Below are positions 1-7,423 of a DNA stretch of 32,238 nucleotides, piece after piece. Source of the stretch: Rubritepida sp. (GTDB taxonomy: Bacteria > Pseudomonadota > Alphaproteobacteria > Acetobacterales > Acetobacteraceae); the NCBI GenBank assembly GCA_014376425.1, contig JACMRO010000514.1:1-32238 (forward strand), written 5' to 3'. Position numbers and translations under genes: made by a program. Each line of letters opens with the position of its first letter. The stretch's first letter is position 1. The notes below the pieces were generated by a model. The model made no database searches, was not told the origin of the DNA, and saw only the letters and a list, made by a program, of their open reading frames with translations.

Positions 1-2
1 CC

Positions 3-449
3 GGCCGCGACGGGGTGGCGCTGCGCGATGTGTGGGCGGCGGGGCCGCGATCCTATCTCGGCCTGCAGGTCGAGGGCTTCCCCAACCTGTTCACCGTGAC
101 CGGGCCGGGCAGCCCCTCGGTGCTGACCAACATGCCGGTCGCGATCGAACAGCATGTCGAGTGGATCACCGCCGCCATCGCCCATCTGCGCGAACACGCC
201 ATCGCCCGCATGGAGCCCGAGCCGCAGGCGGTGGCGGATTGGGGGGAGGCGGTGAACGCCGCGGCGGCCGAGACGCTCCTGCCCCAGGCCTCTAGCAGCT
301 GGTATCTGGGCGCCAATGTGCCGGGCAAGCCGCGCGTCTTCATGCCCTATCCCGGCGGCATGGCGAAGTACCGCGACATCTGCGATTCGGTGGCCGCCGA
401 CGGCTATCGCGGCTTCCGGCTGGCGCGCACGCCAGTGCCTTCTATCTGA
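3..449 (+). CDS. Flavin-containing (Baeyer-Villiger type) monooxygenase, C-terminal part
   Basis: The reading frame is open from the window edge, so this is the 3' end of a longer gene; about 148 codons are visible. The visible protein begins GRDGVALRDVW and continues with GPRSYLGLQVEGFPNLF and VTGPGSPSVLTN, then EQHVEWI. These segments match the conserved C-terminal third of cyclohexanone/phenylacetone-type Baeyer-Villiger monooxygenases, which use FAD, NADPH and O2 to turn ketones into esters or lactones in the cytoplasm. The FAD- and NADPH-binding motifs would lie upstream and cannot be checked. The tail (SSWYLGANVPGKPR, then a tyrosine/glycine-rich end) is also typical of the family. The internal GTG at 15 is not the real start. 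The gene converges on the nitroreductase and their ends overlap by 8 bp. The substrate cannot be inferred. Confidence 0.9.
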   Translation, partial: GRDGVALRDVWAAGPRSYLGLQVEGFPNLFTVTGPGSPSVLTNMPVAIEQHVEWITAAIAHLREHAIARMEPEPQAVADWGEAVNAAAAETLLPQASSSWYLGANVPGKPRVFMPYPGGMAKYRDICDSVAADGYRGFRLARTPVPSI

Positions 450-1275
450 GCGGGAAACCCATGCCGCGCAGCACGGCCGATAGCTTCTCGCGGCCGCTCA
501 AGCCGCGCAGCCTTCCCATCCGGGCCAAAACCTTGTCGCTCCAGTTTTCCGCCGCCATGTCCTGCCGGGCTGAAAAGGCCAGCATTTCGGCATCATAGGC
601 GGGGGCCAGTTCGGGTGCGGCGGCGGCATAGGTGTCGTGCGACAGGATCCCCGCCTGCGGCAGCCGCGGCTTCACCGCATTGGTGACGCCCGGCGCCGCA
701 TAGCCCACGCACAAGCCGAACATGCCCGCGCAGCCAGGCGGCAGCCCCAGCAACGCGCCCACCTCGGCCGGGTTGTTGCGCAGGGCGCCAATATAGACGG
801 TGGACAGGCCGAGCGATTCGGCTGCCACCGTGGCGTTCTGCGCCGCCAGTGCCGCATCGATTGCAGCGACCAGGAAGGTCTCCATCCACGGCATGGTTTC
901 CATCACAACACCGGCCGCATCGCCCAACTGCTGGTTGCGGGCGACATCGGCCAGCCAGACCAGGAAGAGCGGGCATTGCTCGATATGGTGCTGGTTGTTG
1001 CTGAGGCGCGCCAGCGCGGCCTTCTTGGCGGGGTCCGTCACCGCGATGACCGACCAGGTCTGCAGATTGGAGCTGGTGGCGGCCGATTGCGCGGCCGCCA
1101 CCAGTGTCTGCAGCGTGTGCTCGGGCAGCGCATCCGGACGGTAGCCGCGCACCGAGCGATGGCTGAGCAGCAGCGCGATCTGCGCGTTCCAGGGGCCGGC
1201 ATCGGGGACCGCGGCGCCGTAGCGGGCCGCCAACGCGCCCCGCTGATCGATCGTGGCGGGGGTGATTGTGTCCAT
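442..1275 (-). CDS. Nitroreductase-family NAD(P)H-dependent flavin oxidoreductase
   Basis: A 277-residue protein of the nitroreductase fold, expected to bind FMN and reduce nitro, quinone or flavin substrates with NAD(P)H in the cytoplasm. The family signature is visible near the N-terminus: HRSVRGYRPDAL (about residues 39-50), then a helix ending SAATSSNLQTWSVIAV (66-79), where Ser/Asn/Gln side chains normally contact FMN. The middle has the usual IGALRNNPAEV and LPPGCAGMFGLCVGY segments of the NfsA/FRP-like subgroup. I chose the ATG at 1275 because AAGGAG lies 8 bases upstream; the open frame continues 33 codons further, but that extension is Arg-rich and lacks family character. It overlaps the monooxygenase end by 8 bp and is divergent from the DUF72 gene. 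A partnership with the neighbouring monooxygenase is possible, but convergent genes give little support for it. Confidence 0.92.
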   Translation of the reverse strand: MDTITPATIDQRGALAARYGAAVPDAGPWNAQIALLLSHRSVRGYRPDALPEHTLQTLVAAAQSAATSSNLQTWSVIAVTDPAKKAALARLSNNQHHIEQCPLFLVWLADVARNQQLGDAAGVVMETMPWMETFLVAAIDAALAAQNATVAAESLGLSTVYIGALRNNPAEVGALLGLPPGCAGMFGLCVGYAAPGVTNAVKPRLPQAGILSHDTYAAAAPELAPAYDAEMLAFSARQDMAAENWSDKVLARMGRLRGLSGREKLSAVLRGMGFPLR

Positions 1276-1448
1276 GGGCCAGGCTCCTTGCCGCCGGCCT
1301 TTGCGGCATTGGGGCCGCCGTGGCAACCGGGCGCGCGCCCGGGCCGTTTGCGGTGGGATGCGGGCATGCCGCACTGCTGGCCGGCTCTGCCCGATGCCAG
1401 TAGCGTGCCCGGCCTGCCGATTCGGATGGCCGATCAGGGGTGGAATCG

Positions 1449-2228
1449 ATGATCCGCGCAGGTGTGGGTGGCTGGACCTTTGAGCCTTGGCGGGACAATT
1501 TCTACCCGGCCGGGCTGCCGCATGCCAGGGAGCTGGCCTTTGCCAGCGCCAAGCTCTCGGCCATCGAGATCAACGGCACCTATTACGGCACGCAGAAGCC
1601 GGCCAGCTTCGCGAAGTGGCACGCCGAGACGCCCGATGACTTCATGTTCGCGGTCAAGGCCAGCCGATTCTGCACCAACCGCAAGATCCTGGCCGAAGGC
1701 GGCGAGTCGGTGCAGCGCTTCATCAACAGCGGCATCGCCGAGCTGCGCGGCAAGCTGGGGCCGATCAACTGGCAGTTCCTGCCGACGAAGAAGTTCGACC
1801 CGGAGGATTTCGACGCGTTCCTGTCGCTGCTGCCGAAGGAGGTCGCCGGCCTGCCACTTCGCCATGTCGTCGAGGTGCGGCATGCAAGCTTCGCGGTGCC
1901 GCAGTTCATCGACACGCTGCGCCGGCACGGCGTAGCCGCGGTGCTGACCGACAACCCGGGGTTTCCCCGGCTGCACGATATGACGGCGGATTTCGTCTAT
2001 GCCCGGTTGCAGCTGTGCCGCGAGGAGGAGCCGGCGGGATACCCGCCCGACGTGCTGGACGAATGGGGACGTACCGCGCGCATCTGGGCCGAGGGCGGCG
2101 CGCCCGCCACGCTGCCGCTTCTGGCACCGGCAGGCGCGAAACAGGCGCGGGACGTATTCGTATTCTTCATTGCCGGCTTTAAGCCGAGGGCGCCCGCCGC
2201 CGCCATGGCGCTGCTGCAGCGGCTCTAG
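1449..2228 (+). CDS. DUF72 (YecE-like) domain protein
   Basis: A 259-residue protein covering the whole DUF72 family, a TIM-barrel-like fold of unknown biochemical activity found across bacteria and archaea. Conserved segments are visible in order: GVGGWTFEPWRDNFYP (5-20), AIEINGTYYGTQKP (38-51), FMFAVKASRF (65-74), the WQFLPTKKFD strand, and HVVEVRHASF. The ATG at 1449 is preferred over the GTG at 1440 because AGGGG sits about 8 bases before it, and family members usually start a few residues before the glycine-rich strand. The gene stands alone on the plus strand, and its stop is 6 bp from the convergent PsiF-repeat gene. Family assignment is firm; function is unknown. Confidence 0.92.
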   Translation: MIRAGVGGWTFEPWRDNFYPAGLPHARELAFASAKLSAIEINGTYYGTQKPASFAKWHAETPDDFMFAVKASRFCTNRKILAEGGESVQRFINSGIAELRGKLGPINWQFLPTKKFDPEDFDAFLSLLPKEVAGLPLRHVVEVRHASFAVPQFIDTLRRHGVAAVLTDNPGFPRLHDMTADFVYARLQLCREEEPAGYPPDVLDEWGRTARIWAEGGAPATLPLLAPAGAKQARDVFVFFIAGFKPRAPAAAMALLQRL

Positions 2229-2234
2229 CCAGGC

Positions 2235-2540
2235 CTAGTTCGCCGCGCCTGCCACCGGCGGGTTGCCGCCCAGGCAGGGCCGCATGAAGGCGGGCCGTGG
2301 CGCGCCCCCCAGATTGCGGCTGCGCGCCTCGGTGCTGCAATCACGCATCCGCTGGCGTTGCGCGAGCTGGGCACTGGAAGGTGCCCGGGCCGGCGCGCTG
2401 GTAGTTGCAGTGGCAGTCGGGGCGGCCGCGGCGCGTACCGGGCGACTGGCCGACGCGCCGGCGGCGGGCGGGGAGCTCGCCGGCTGCGCCGCGGCCAGCC
2501 CAGGCAGCAATGCCACGATCGCTATCATCACACGCCGCAT
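2235..2540 (-). CDS. Small secreted PsiF-repeat protein
   Basis: A 101-residue protein with an N-terminal signal peptide (MRRVMIAIVALLPGLAAAQ, likely cleaved after AAA), an Ala/Pro/Thr-rich linker, and one PsiF-type repeat near the C-terminus (QRMRDCSTEARSRNL, then FMRPCLGG). The two cysteines about 24 residues apart and the final CLGG agree with the repeat. PsiF in Escherichia coli is a phosphate-starvation-inducible periplasmic protein of unknown role, and the same caution applies here. The ATG at 2540 was chosen because GGAAG lies 7 bases upstream and because it directly begins the signal peptide. The gene is last on the minus strand after the FAD dehydrogenase, with 76 bp between them, so co-transcription is possible but unproven. 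Confidence 0.85.
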   Translation of the reverse strand: MRRVMIAIVALLPGLAAAQPASSPPAAGASASRPVRAAAAPTATATTSAPARAPSSAQLAQRQRMRDCSTEARSRNLGGAPRPAFMRPCLGGNPPVAGAAN

Positions 2541-2616
2541 CCACCACTTCCTTCGGTTGCAGGACGCATCCTGTCGCACAACCCCTGGTCGTTCAATCCA
2601 CCTCTCACGCAGGCAT

Positions 2617-4248
2617 CTATCCCCAGCCGTCGGTTACCGGCGGCGCGCGTCGCCGTTCGGCCGGCAGTTCGGTGCCCAGCATGGCGCAGGCGACCGCCTC
2701 GGCAACGCGGATGCCGTCCACCCCGGCCGACAGGATGCCGCCGGCGTACCCCGCACCCTCGCCCGCCGGGTACAGGCCGGGGGTGTTGGGGCTTTCGCAC
2801 AGCGCGGTGCGGGCGATGCGCAGCGGCGAGGAAGTCCGGGTCTCCACCCCCGTCATCACCGCGTCGGCCATGTCGAAGCCGCGCAGCTGACGGCCGAAAG
2901 CGGGCAGCGCCCCGCGGATCGCCGCCACGGCGAAGTCGGGCAGGCAGAGCGCCAGGTCGGTCGGTGTCACGCCGGGCTGATAGCTGGGCGTGACGTGGCC
3001 CAGGGCGGTGGAAGGGCGGCCGGCCAGAAAATCCTCCACCCGCTGCGCCGGGGCGGCGTAGGTGCCGCCGCCGGCCTCGAAGGCGCGCGCCTCCCAGTGC
3101 CGCTGGAATTCTATGCCGCCAAGCGGTCCAGGCTGCGGAAAGTCATCCGGCGTGATGCCGACGACGATGCCGGCATTGGCGTTGAATTCGGCGCGCGAAT
3201 ACTGGCTCATGCCGTTGGTCACCAGGCGCCCGGGCTCGCTGGCAGCGGCCACCACGCGCCCGCCAGGGCACATGCAGAAGCTGTACACGCCGCGGCCATT
3301 GCTGGCGTGGTGCACCAGCTTGTAGTCGGCCGCACCCAGCGTCCTGTGGCCGGCCGCATTGCCGAAGCGGGCGCGGTCGATCAGCGACTGCGGATGCTCG
3401 ATGCGCACGCCGATGGAAAGCGGCTTGGCCGCCATCGCCACCCCCGCTTCATGCAGCATGGCGAAGCTGTCGCGGGCCGAGTGGCCCAGGGCGATAACCA
3501 CGTGCCGCGCGGCCAGCTCGGTGCCGTCGCTCAGCACCAGGCCCCGCACGCTCCGGTCGTCGTCCAGCAGCACACCATCCATTCGGGTGCCCCAGCGGTA
3601 CTCGCCGCCCAGCGCCTCGATCTCGGCCCGCATCCGCTCGACCATCGAGACCAGGCGGAAGGTACCGATATGCGGGCGGTTGACCCACAGGATCTCCTCC
3701 GGCGCGCCGGCCTTGACGAATTCGGTCAGCACCTTGCGGCCATGCAGCAGCGGGTCGCGGATCTGGCTGTAGAGCTTGCCGTCGGAGAAGGTGCCGGCGC
3801 CGCCCTCGCCGAACTGCACGTTGGATTCGGGCTTGAGGATGTTGCGACGCCACAGCCCCCAGGTGTCCTGCGTGCGGGGTCGGACGGGTTGGCCGCGCTC
3901 GAGGATGATCGGGCGCAGGCCCATCTGCGCCAGCAGCAGTGCCGCGAAGATGCCGCAGGGGCCGGTGCCGACCACGACGGGGCGTGCGGCCAGCGGCGCT
4001 TCCGCATGGGCCACGAAACGGTAGCGCATGTCGGGCGCGGGGGTGTTGCGGGGGTGGCTGGGCGGCGGCGCGGCGGGGGTGACGTCGACGCTGTAGACGA
4101 CGCGGATGTCGGTCCGCTTGCGGGCATCCACGCCGCGGCGGGCGACCTGCATGGTCAGGGGTGCGGCGCCCAGGCGTTCGGTCACGGCCGCGCACAGCGC
4201 CGCCGCGTCATGGTCCAGCGGCAGGCGTATTTCGTGCAGGCGCAGCAT
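2617..4248 (-). CDS. FAD-dependent dehydrogenase (COG2509-type)
   Basis: A 543-residue flavoprotein of the uncharacterised COG2509 group of FAD-dependent dehydrogenases. The N-terminal 80 residues start MLRLHEIRLPLDHD and form the small domain typical of this group. A dinucleotide-binding motif VVVGTGPCG follows (91-99) with the acidic strand end ILERG (115-119). Further family blocks are ESNVQFGEGGAGTFSDGKL, HVVIALGHSARD and the FAD-contact block near the end, YPAGEGAGYAGGI. No membrane segment is seen, so it should be cytosolic; the substrate is unknown. The ATG at 4248 matches the family's usual N-terminus but lacks a Shine-Dalgarno sequence. An in-frame TTG at 4284, two bases after the toxin-gene stop, would add 12 residues and could start by reinitiation. 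The gene lies 38 bp after the PIN toxin gene in the same direction. Confidence 0.9.
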   Translation of the reverse strand: MLRLHEIRLPLDHDAAALCAAVTERLGAAPLTMQVARRGVDARKRTDIRVVYSVDVTPAAPPPSHPRNTPAPDMRYRFVAHAEAPLAARPVVVGTGPCGIFAALLLAQMGLRPIILERGQPVRPRTQDTWGLWRRNILKPESNVQFGEGGAGTFSDGKLYSQIRDPLLHGRKVLTEFVKAGAPEEILWVNRPHIGTFRLVSMVERMRAEIEALGGEYRWGTRMDGVLLDDDRSVRGLVLSDGTELAARHVVIALGHSARDSFAMLHEAGVAMAAKPLSIGVRIEHPQSLIDRARFGNAAGHRTLGAADYKLVHHASNGRGVYSFCMCPGGRVVAAASEPGRLVTNGMSQYSRAEFNANAGIVVGITPDDFPQPGPLGGIEFQRHWEARAFEAGGGTYAAPAQRVEDFLAGRPSTALGHVTPSYQPGVTPTDLALCLPDFAVAAIRGALPAFGRQLRGFDMADAVMTGVETRTSSPLRIARTALCESPNTPGLYPAGEGAGYAGGILSAGVDGIRVAEAVACAMLGTELPAERRRAPPVTDGWG

Positions 4249-4280
4249 GGGAGCGGAGGTGGCACCGGCGGGCGTGGCGC

Positions 4281-4290
4281 GCAACCTCAG
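4281..4290 (-). repeat. 10-base junction repeat, copy 1 (toxin/FAD dehydrogenase)
   Basis: The minus strand reads CTGAGGTTGC. It holds the TGA stop of the PIN toxin gene, two G residues and an in-frame TTG of the FAD dehydrogenase frame. The identical decamer occurs at 4664-4673 at the other end of the toxin gene. Confidence 0.6.
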
Positions 4291-4667
4291 CCGGCCAGGA
4301 TGGACACGCCGTATTGGCCCAGACGTGGCTCGGCGGTGACGAAACGCGCGTCCTCCGCCGCAGCCTGGGCCAGCAGGAGGTGATCGAACGGGTCGCGATG
4401 GTCGCCAGGCGGTGACAGGCGCATCAGGCGGGCGAGATGCCGGGGCGACAGCTCGACGATGCGGAACCCGGCCCGCACGCAGCCGGCGGTCAGCGCCGGA
4501 ATATCCGCCGCGAGCTTGCCGATCCGGACCTTAATCGCGGCTTCCCACAGCGAGACCGTGCTGACCAGGATCTCATTGCCCTGGTCCTCCAGCGCCGACC
4601 GCCACGCGGGTTTCAGGCGGGGATGGCCGGCGGCGAACCACAGCAGGATGTGGGTGTCGAGCAGCAA
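4287..4667 (-). CDS. vapC: PIN-domain toxin (VapC-like ribonuclease)
   Basis: A 126-residue single-domain PIN protein of usual VapC length. The expected acidic residues are visible: D4 in LLDTHILLW, E42 in SLWEAAIK, D92 and D95 in HRDPFDHLL, and T111/E113 in TAEPRLGQYG near the end. The family cleaves RNA, usually tRNA or rRNA, with Mg2+ and is neutralised by a cognate antitoxin encoded just upstream. The start is a TTG at 4667, two bases after the antitoxin stop, with no independent Shine-Dalgarno spacing, so translation probably depends on coupling. The LLDTHILLW type is the subgroup normally paired with Phd/YefM-like antitoxins, as here. It lies inside the phaC to FAD dehydrogenase run. 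Toxin activity is inferred from family and context. Confidence 0.9.
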   Translation of the reverse strand: MLLDTHILLWFAAGHPRLKPAWRSALEDQGNEILVSTVSLWEAAIKVRIGKLAADIPALTAGCVRAGFRIVELSPRHLARLMRLSPPGDHRDPFDHLLLAQAAAEDARFVTAEPRLGQYGVSILAG

Positions 4668-4673
4668 CCTCAG
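4664..4673 (-). repeat. 10-base junction repeat, copy 2 (antitoxin/toxin)
   Basis: The minus strand reads CTGAGGTTGC. It holds the TGA stop of the antitoxin gene, two G residues and the TTG start of the toxin. It is identical to 4281-4290, so stop-GG-TTG is repeated exactly at both edges of the toxin gene. Confidence 0.6.
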
Positions 4674-4927
4674 GCGGGCGGGTCCAGTTCGGCCGCGATG
4701 GAGGCGGCGATGTCCATGGGAACCGCCTCATCCGCATCGAGAAAGGCAATCTGGCCTTCCATGAAGCCGAAGCGCCGCGCCTCGGCCATCACATAGGGCA
4801 CGATCCGTGCGACAGGCTGCCCCCTCGAGGTGACGACGAGCGAAGCTCCAGCGGCAACGCGGGAGAGGTGCTCGGCCAGGTTCTCCCGCAGCTCCCGCAC
4901 ATTCAGATCGTCGACGGTACCGTCCAT
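4670..4927 (-). CDS. Phd/YefM-type antitoxin of the PIN toxin
   Basis: An 85-residue protein with the Phd/YefM signature: LNVRELRENLAEHLSRVAAG (about 8-27), followed by SLVVTSRGQPVARIVP. This N-terminal part normally forms the DNA-binding dimer that represses its own promoter, while the acidic C-terminal tail (from FMEGQIAFLDADEAVP to ELDPPA) wraps the toxin. The ATG at 4927 is preferred because the fold starts about 8 residues later; a TTG at 4957 would add 10 residues. Neither has a Shine-Dalgarno sequence. Boxes resembling a promoter (TTGCTT, 17 bp, TACACA) end 6 bases before the ATG, so a leaderless autoregulated transcript is possible. The gene begins 38 bp after the phaC stop, and its own stop is 2 bp from the toxin start. 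Confidence 0.85.
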   Translation of the reverse strand: MDGTVDDLNVRELRENLAEHLSRVAAGASLVVTSRGQPVARIVPYVMAEARRFGFMEGQIAFLDADEAVPMDIAASIAAELDPPA

Positions 4928-4965
4928 GACCGATGTGTACGCAATTTGCGGCGCCAAAGCAAAGA

Positions 4966-6783
4966 CTATTCGGTCGCCATCACCCGCACATAGCTGCCCG
5001 GCGCGTCCTCGATGGCGGCCAGCCCACCCTCGCCCGGCACCCGCGCCGGCACCATCGTGCGGTCATGCGCTGCCACCCAGCGCTGCCAATCCGGCCACCA
5101 GCTACCAGCGAGCTCGGTGGCGCTGGCAAACCATTCATCCGCGGTCGGCGGCAGCGCCTCGTTCACCCAATGGCTGTATTTGCCGCCCTCGGGCGGGTTC
5201 ACCACGCCGGCGATGTGGCCGCTCGCCGCCAGCACGAAGCGCACCGGGCCGCGGTAGAGCTGGGTGCCGCGATAGGTGCTCTTCCAGGGCGCGATATGGT
5301 CCTCGCGGGTCGAGACCAGGTAGCTTGGCACCTTGATCTTGCGCAGGTCGATCTTGGTCCCGAGCAGCGTGATCTCGCCCTTGCACAGGGCATTCTCCTG
5401 GTACATCCGCCGCAGATAGAAACTGTGCATCTTCGCCGGCATGCGGGTGCTGTCGTCGTTCCAGTACAGCAGGTCGAAGGGGAACGGCTCCTGCCCCATC
5501 AGGTAGTTGTTCACCACGAATGACCAAATCAGGTCGTTGGCGCGCAGCATGTTGAAGGTGGTCGCCATCTCGCGGCCGTTAAGGTAGCCGGTCTTCTCCA
5601 TCCGCTCCTCCAGGCCCTTGAGCTGTTCCTCGTCGATGAAGACGGCCAATTCGCCCGCCTCCTCGAAATCGGTCATGGTGACGAGGTAGGTCGCGGTCTT
5701 GATCCGGGTGTCCTTCCTCGCCGTCATGTAGGCCAGCGTGGTGGCCAGCAGCGTGCCGCCCAGGCAATAACCAATGGCGTTGACCTGCCGTTCGCCGGTG
5801 GCACGCTCGATAGCGTCCAGCGCCGCCAGGACCCCTTCGCGCATGTAATCATCGAAGCCTTTTTCGGCGAGGCTCTCGTCGGGGTTGACCCAGCTGGCCA
5901 CGAACACCGTGTGCCCCTGCTCGACCGCCCATCGGATCAGGCTGTTCTTCGGCCGCAGGTCCAGGATGTAGAACTTGTTGATCCAGGGCGGGAAAATGAC
6001 GAGCGGCCGCTTCAGCACTTCCGTCGTCGTCGGCGAATACTGGATCAGCTGCATCAGCTCGTTCTGAAACACCACCTTGCCCGGGGTGACGGCAATGTTT
6101 TCGCCGACCCGGAACTTGCTGTCATCGGTCATCTTGATGCGCAGCTTGCCTTTGCCGCGCTCGAGGTCGGACAACAGGTTGGTCAGGCCCTTCAGCAGGT
6201 TGGCGCCGCCGGTTTCGGCAGTGCGGCGCAGCACCTCGGGGTTGGTCATGACGAAGTTGGCCGGGCTCATCGCGTCGACGAACTGCCGCGTGTAGAAATC
6301 GACCTTCTGCGCCGTCTTGGCGTCCAACCCCTCAGCGCCCTGCACCACCGAGGTGAAGTAGCGACTGCTGAGCAGGTAGCTCTGCCGGATGAAGTCGAAA
6401 ACCTCGTTCTCGCGCCACGCCTCATCCTTGAAGCGGCGGTCGCCCTTCGGCTCCTCGATGACGGGCGCGGCGTCGGCAGGGGCGCCCATCATCCGGCGCG
6501 CGGTGCTGGACCACAACGTCGCGTAGTCCTGCCAGAAACCCATCTGGGCCTGGACCAGCTGGGCCGGGTTGGCCATCAGCCTGTTGGTCATATCCATGAA
6601 TGCTCGGCCGATGTTCAGCGGGTCCGCCTTGCCGGCGCCCGCCCCCTGGCCTTCGGATTGGCGCTTGAGGAAATCGCCCACGATCCGCTGCCCGCGCTCC
6701 GCCACCTCGGCCATGGTGCGGGTCACCAGCGCCGGATCGGGCAGGCCGAAATGGATCGGGTCGTTGTCGTTCTTGTCGGCCAT
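4966..6783 (-). CDS. phaC: Class I poly(3-hydroxyalkanoate) synthase
   Basis: A 605-residue PHA synthase, the usual class I length. It polymerises (R)-3-hydroxyacyl-CoA, mainly 3-hydroxybutyryl-CoA, into storage polyester at the granule surface. The N-terminal PhaC domain includes NPAQLVQAQMGFWQDYATLW (72-91). The lipase-like box GYCLGGT carries the nucleophile Cys near residue 340. The catalytic Asp is in VSTREDHIAPWKS and the catalytic His in ASGHIAGVVNPP; the C-terminus contains the typical APGSYVRV. The start at 6783 is preceded by GGAAGA at good spacing. It is divergent from a small lipoprotein gene and the aminotransferase-hom-glpX-recJ series, an order known from other alphaproteobacteria. 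No phaAB, phasin or phaR gene lies nearby. The gene directly downstream is an antitoxin, which is unusual. Confidence 0.97.
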   Translation of the reverse strand: MADKNDNDPIHFGLPDPALVTRTMAEVAERGQRIVGDFLKRQSEGQGAGAGKADPLNIGRAFMDMTNRLMANPAQLVQAQMGFWQDYATLWSSTARRMMGAPADAAPVIEEPKGDRRFKDEAWRENEVFDFIRQSYLLSSRYFTSVVQGAEGLDAKTAQKVDFYTRQFVDAMSPANFVMTNPEVLRRTAETGGANLLKGLTNLLSDLERGKGKLRIKMTDDSKFRVGENIAVTPGKVVFQNELMQLIQYSPTTTEVLKRPLVIFPPWINKFYILDLRPKNSLIRWAVEQGHTVFVASWVNPDESLAEKGFDDYMREGVLAALDAIERATGERQVNAIGYCLGGTLLATTLAYMTARKDTRIKTATYLVTMTDFEEAGELAVFIDEEQLKGLEERMEKTGYLNGREMATTFNMLRANDLIWSFVVNNYLMGQEPFPFDLLYWNDDSTRMPAKMHSFYLRRMYQENALCKGEITLLGTKIDLRKIKVPSYLVSTREDHIAPWKSTYRGTQLYRGPVRFVLAASGHIAGVVNPPEGGKYSHWVNEALPPTADEWFASATELAGSWWPDWQRWVAAHDRTMVPARVPGEGGLAAIEDAPGSYVRVMATE

Positions 6784-6880
6784 GGTGTCTTCCAGTCGGT
6801 CTGGCCCCTTTCACCTGCCGCCACATCCGGGCAAACCGGCGGGGCAGATGGCGAGGCGCGAGGAGATGATTGCCGGACAA

Positions 6881-6907
6881 AGTATAAACTGGCCGGTGGC
6901 GAGGCAA
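6881..6907 (-). promoter_or_regulatory. Possible phaC promoter overlapping an opposing -10 box
   Basis: On the minus strand TTGCCT (6907-6902) is followed after 15 bases by TATACT (6886-6881), a 5/6 match to a -10 box. On the plus strand the overlapping TATAAA (6883-6888) would serve the lipoprotein gene. The phaC leader would be about 90 nt. The spacing is short of ideal, so this is tentative. Confidence 0.3.
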
Positions 6908-7366
6908 GCGGCGTGCGGGCTGCTCCTGCTCGTCGCCGCCTGCTCTTCCGATCCACAACTCAACCCGGCCACAGCCTGGCGGGAAATCACCGGCGCCAAC
7001 CTCGAATCGCGCCTGCCGCCACCGGGGCTGAACGACCCCAGCGGCCATCTGGGAATGGTTCCGGCGCGGCCGGACCGGCCGGACCCGCGCAGCCGCGCTA
7101 CGCTGGACAGCGCGCTGGCGGCGGACCGGGCGCAATCGCGCGAGCCGCTAGGGGTGCGGGAAGGCCCGGCGGTCAGCTTCGTGGCGCCGGCACCTGGGCG
7201 GCCAGCGCTGCCGGCCGCGCCGCCACCACCGCCCAGCCTGGCCGCCGCGCCGTCGATCCCCTGGACCGCTCCACCCATCCTGGCCCCGGGCGTGGCGGCG
7301 CCCAGCCCAGGCGAGGTACCGGCGCTGCCAACGCCCGATCTGCTGGGGCCGGCACCACCGCGCTAG
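6896..7366 (+). CDS. Small proline/alanine-rich lipoprotein, unrecognised
   Basis: A 156-residue protein I do not recognise. From the GTG at 6896 it begins MARQAACGLLLLVAACSSD, a compact lipoprotein signal with lipobox VAAC and the lipidated Cys at residue 16, so it should be anchored in the membrane facing the periplasm. The rest is low complexity: an Arg/Pro/Asp stretch, then a long Pro/Ala-rich tail with a run of prolines near residue 110. No folded domain is evident. ATGs at 6848 and 6866 are in frame, but the second has its GAGGAG directly abutting it, and both would put Trp and Pro into the signal n-region. A TATAAA box ends 7 bases before the GTG, which would fit a leaderless message. 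It is divergent from phaC, 113 bp away; a role in PHA metabolism is only a guess from position. Confidence 0.65.
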   Translation: MARQAACGLLLLVAACSSDPQLNPATAWREITGANLESRLPPPGLNDPSGHLGMVPARPDRPDPRSRATLDSALAADRAQSREPLGVREGPAVSFVAPAPGRPALPAAPPPPPSLAAAPSIPWTAPPILAPGVAAPSPGEVPALPTPDLLGPAPPR

Positions 7367-7423
7367 GCCGGACTCCGGTGTCGCGCTAAAGAACGTCTCC
7401 GCCACCCGAACCCACGAAGTCCC

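Noticed and set aside
2263..4383. 706-codon plus-strand open frame opposite the FAD dehydrogenase
   Set aside because: Low-complexity Arg/Ala/Gly/His-rich translation without family motifs, antisense to a gene with clear motifs; a product of GC-rich codon bias.
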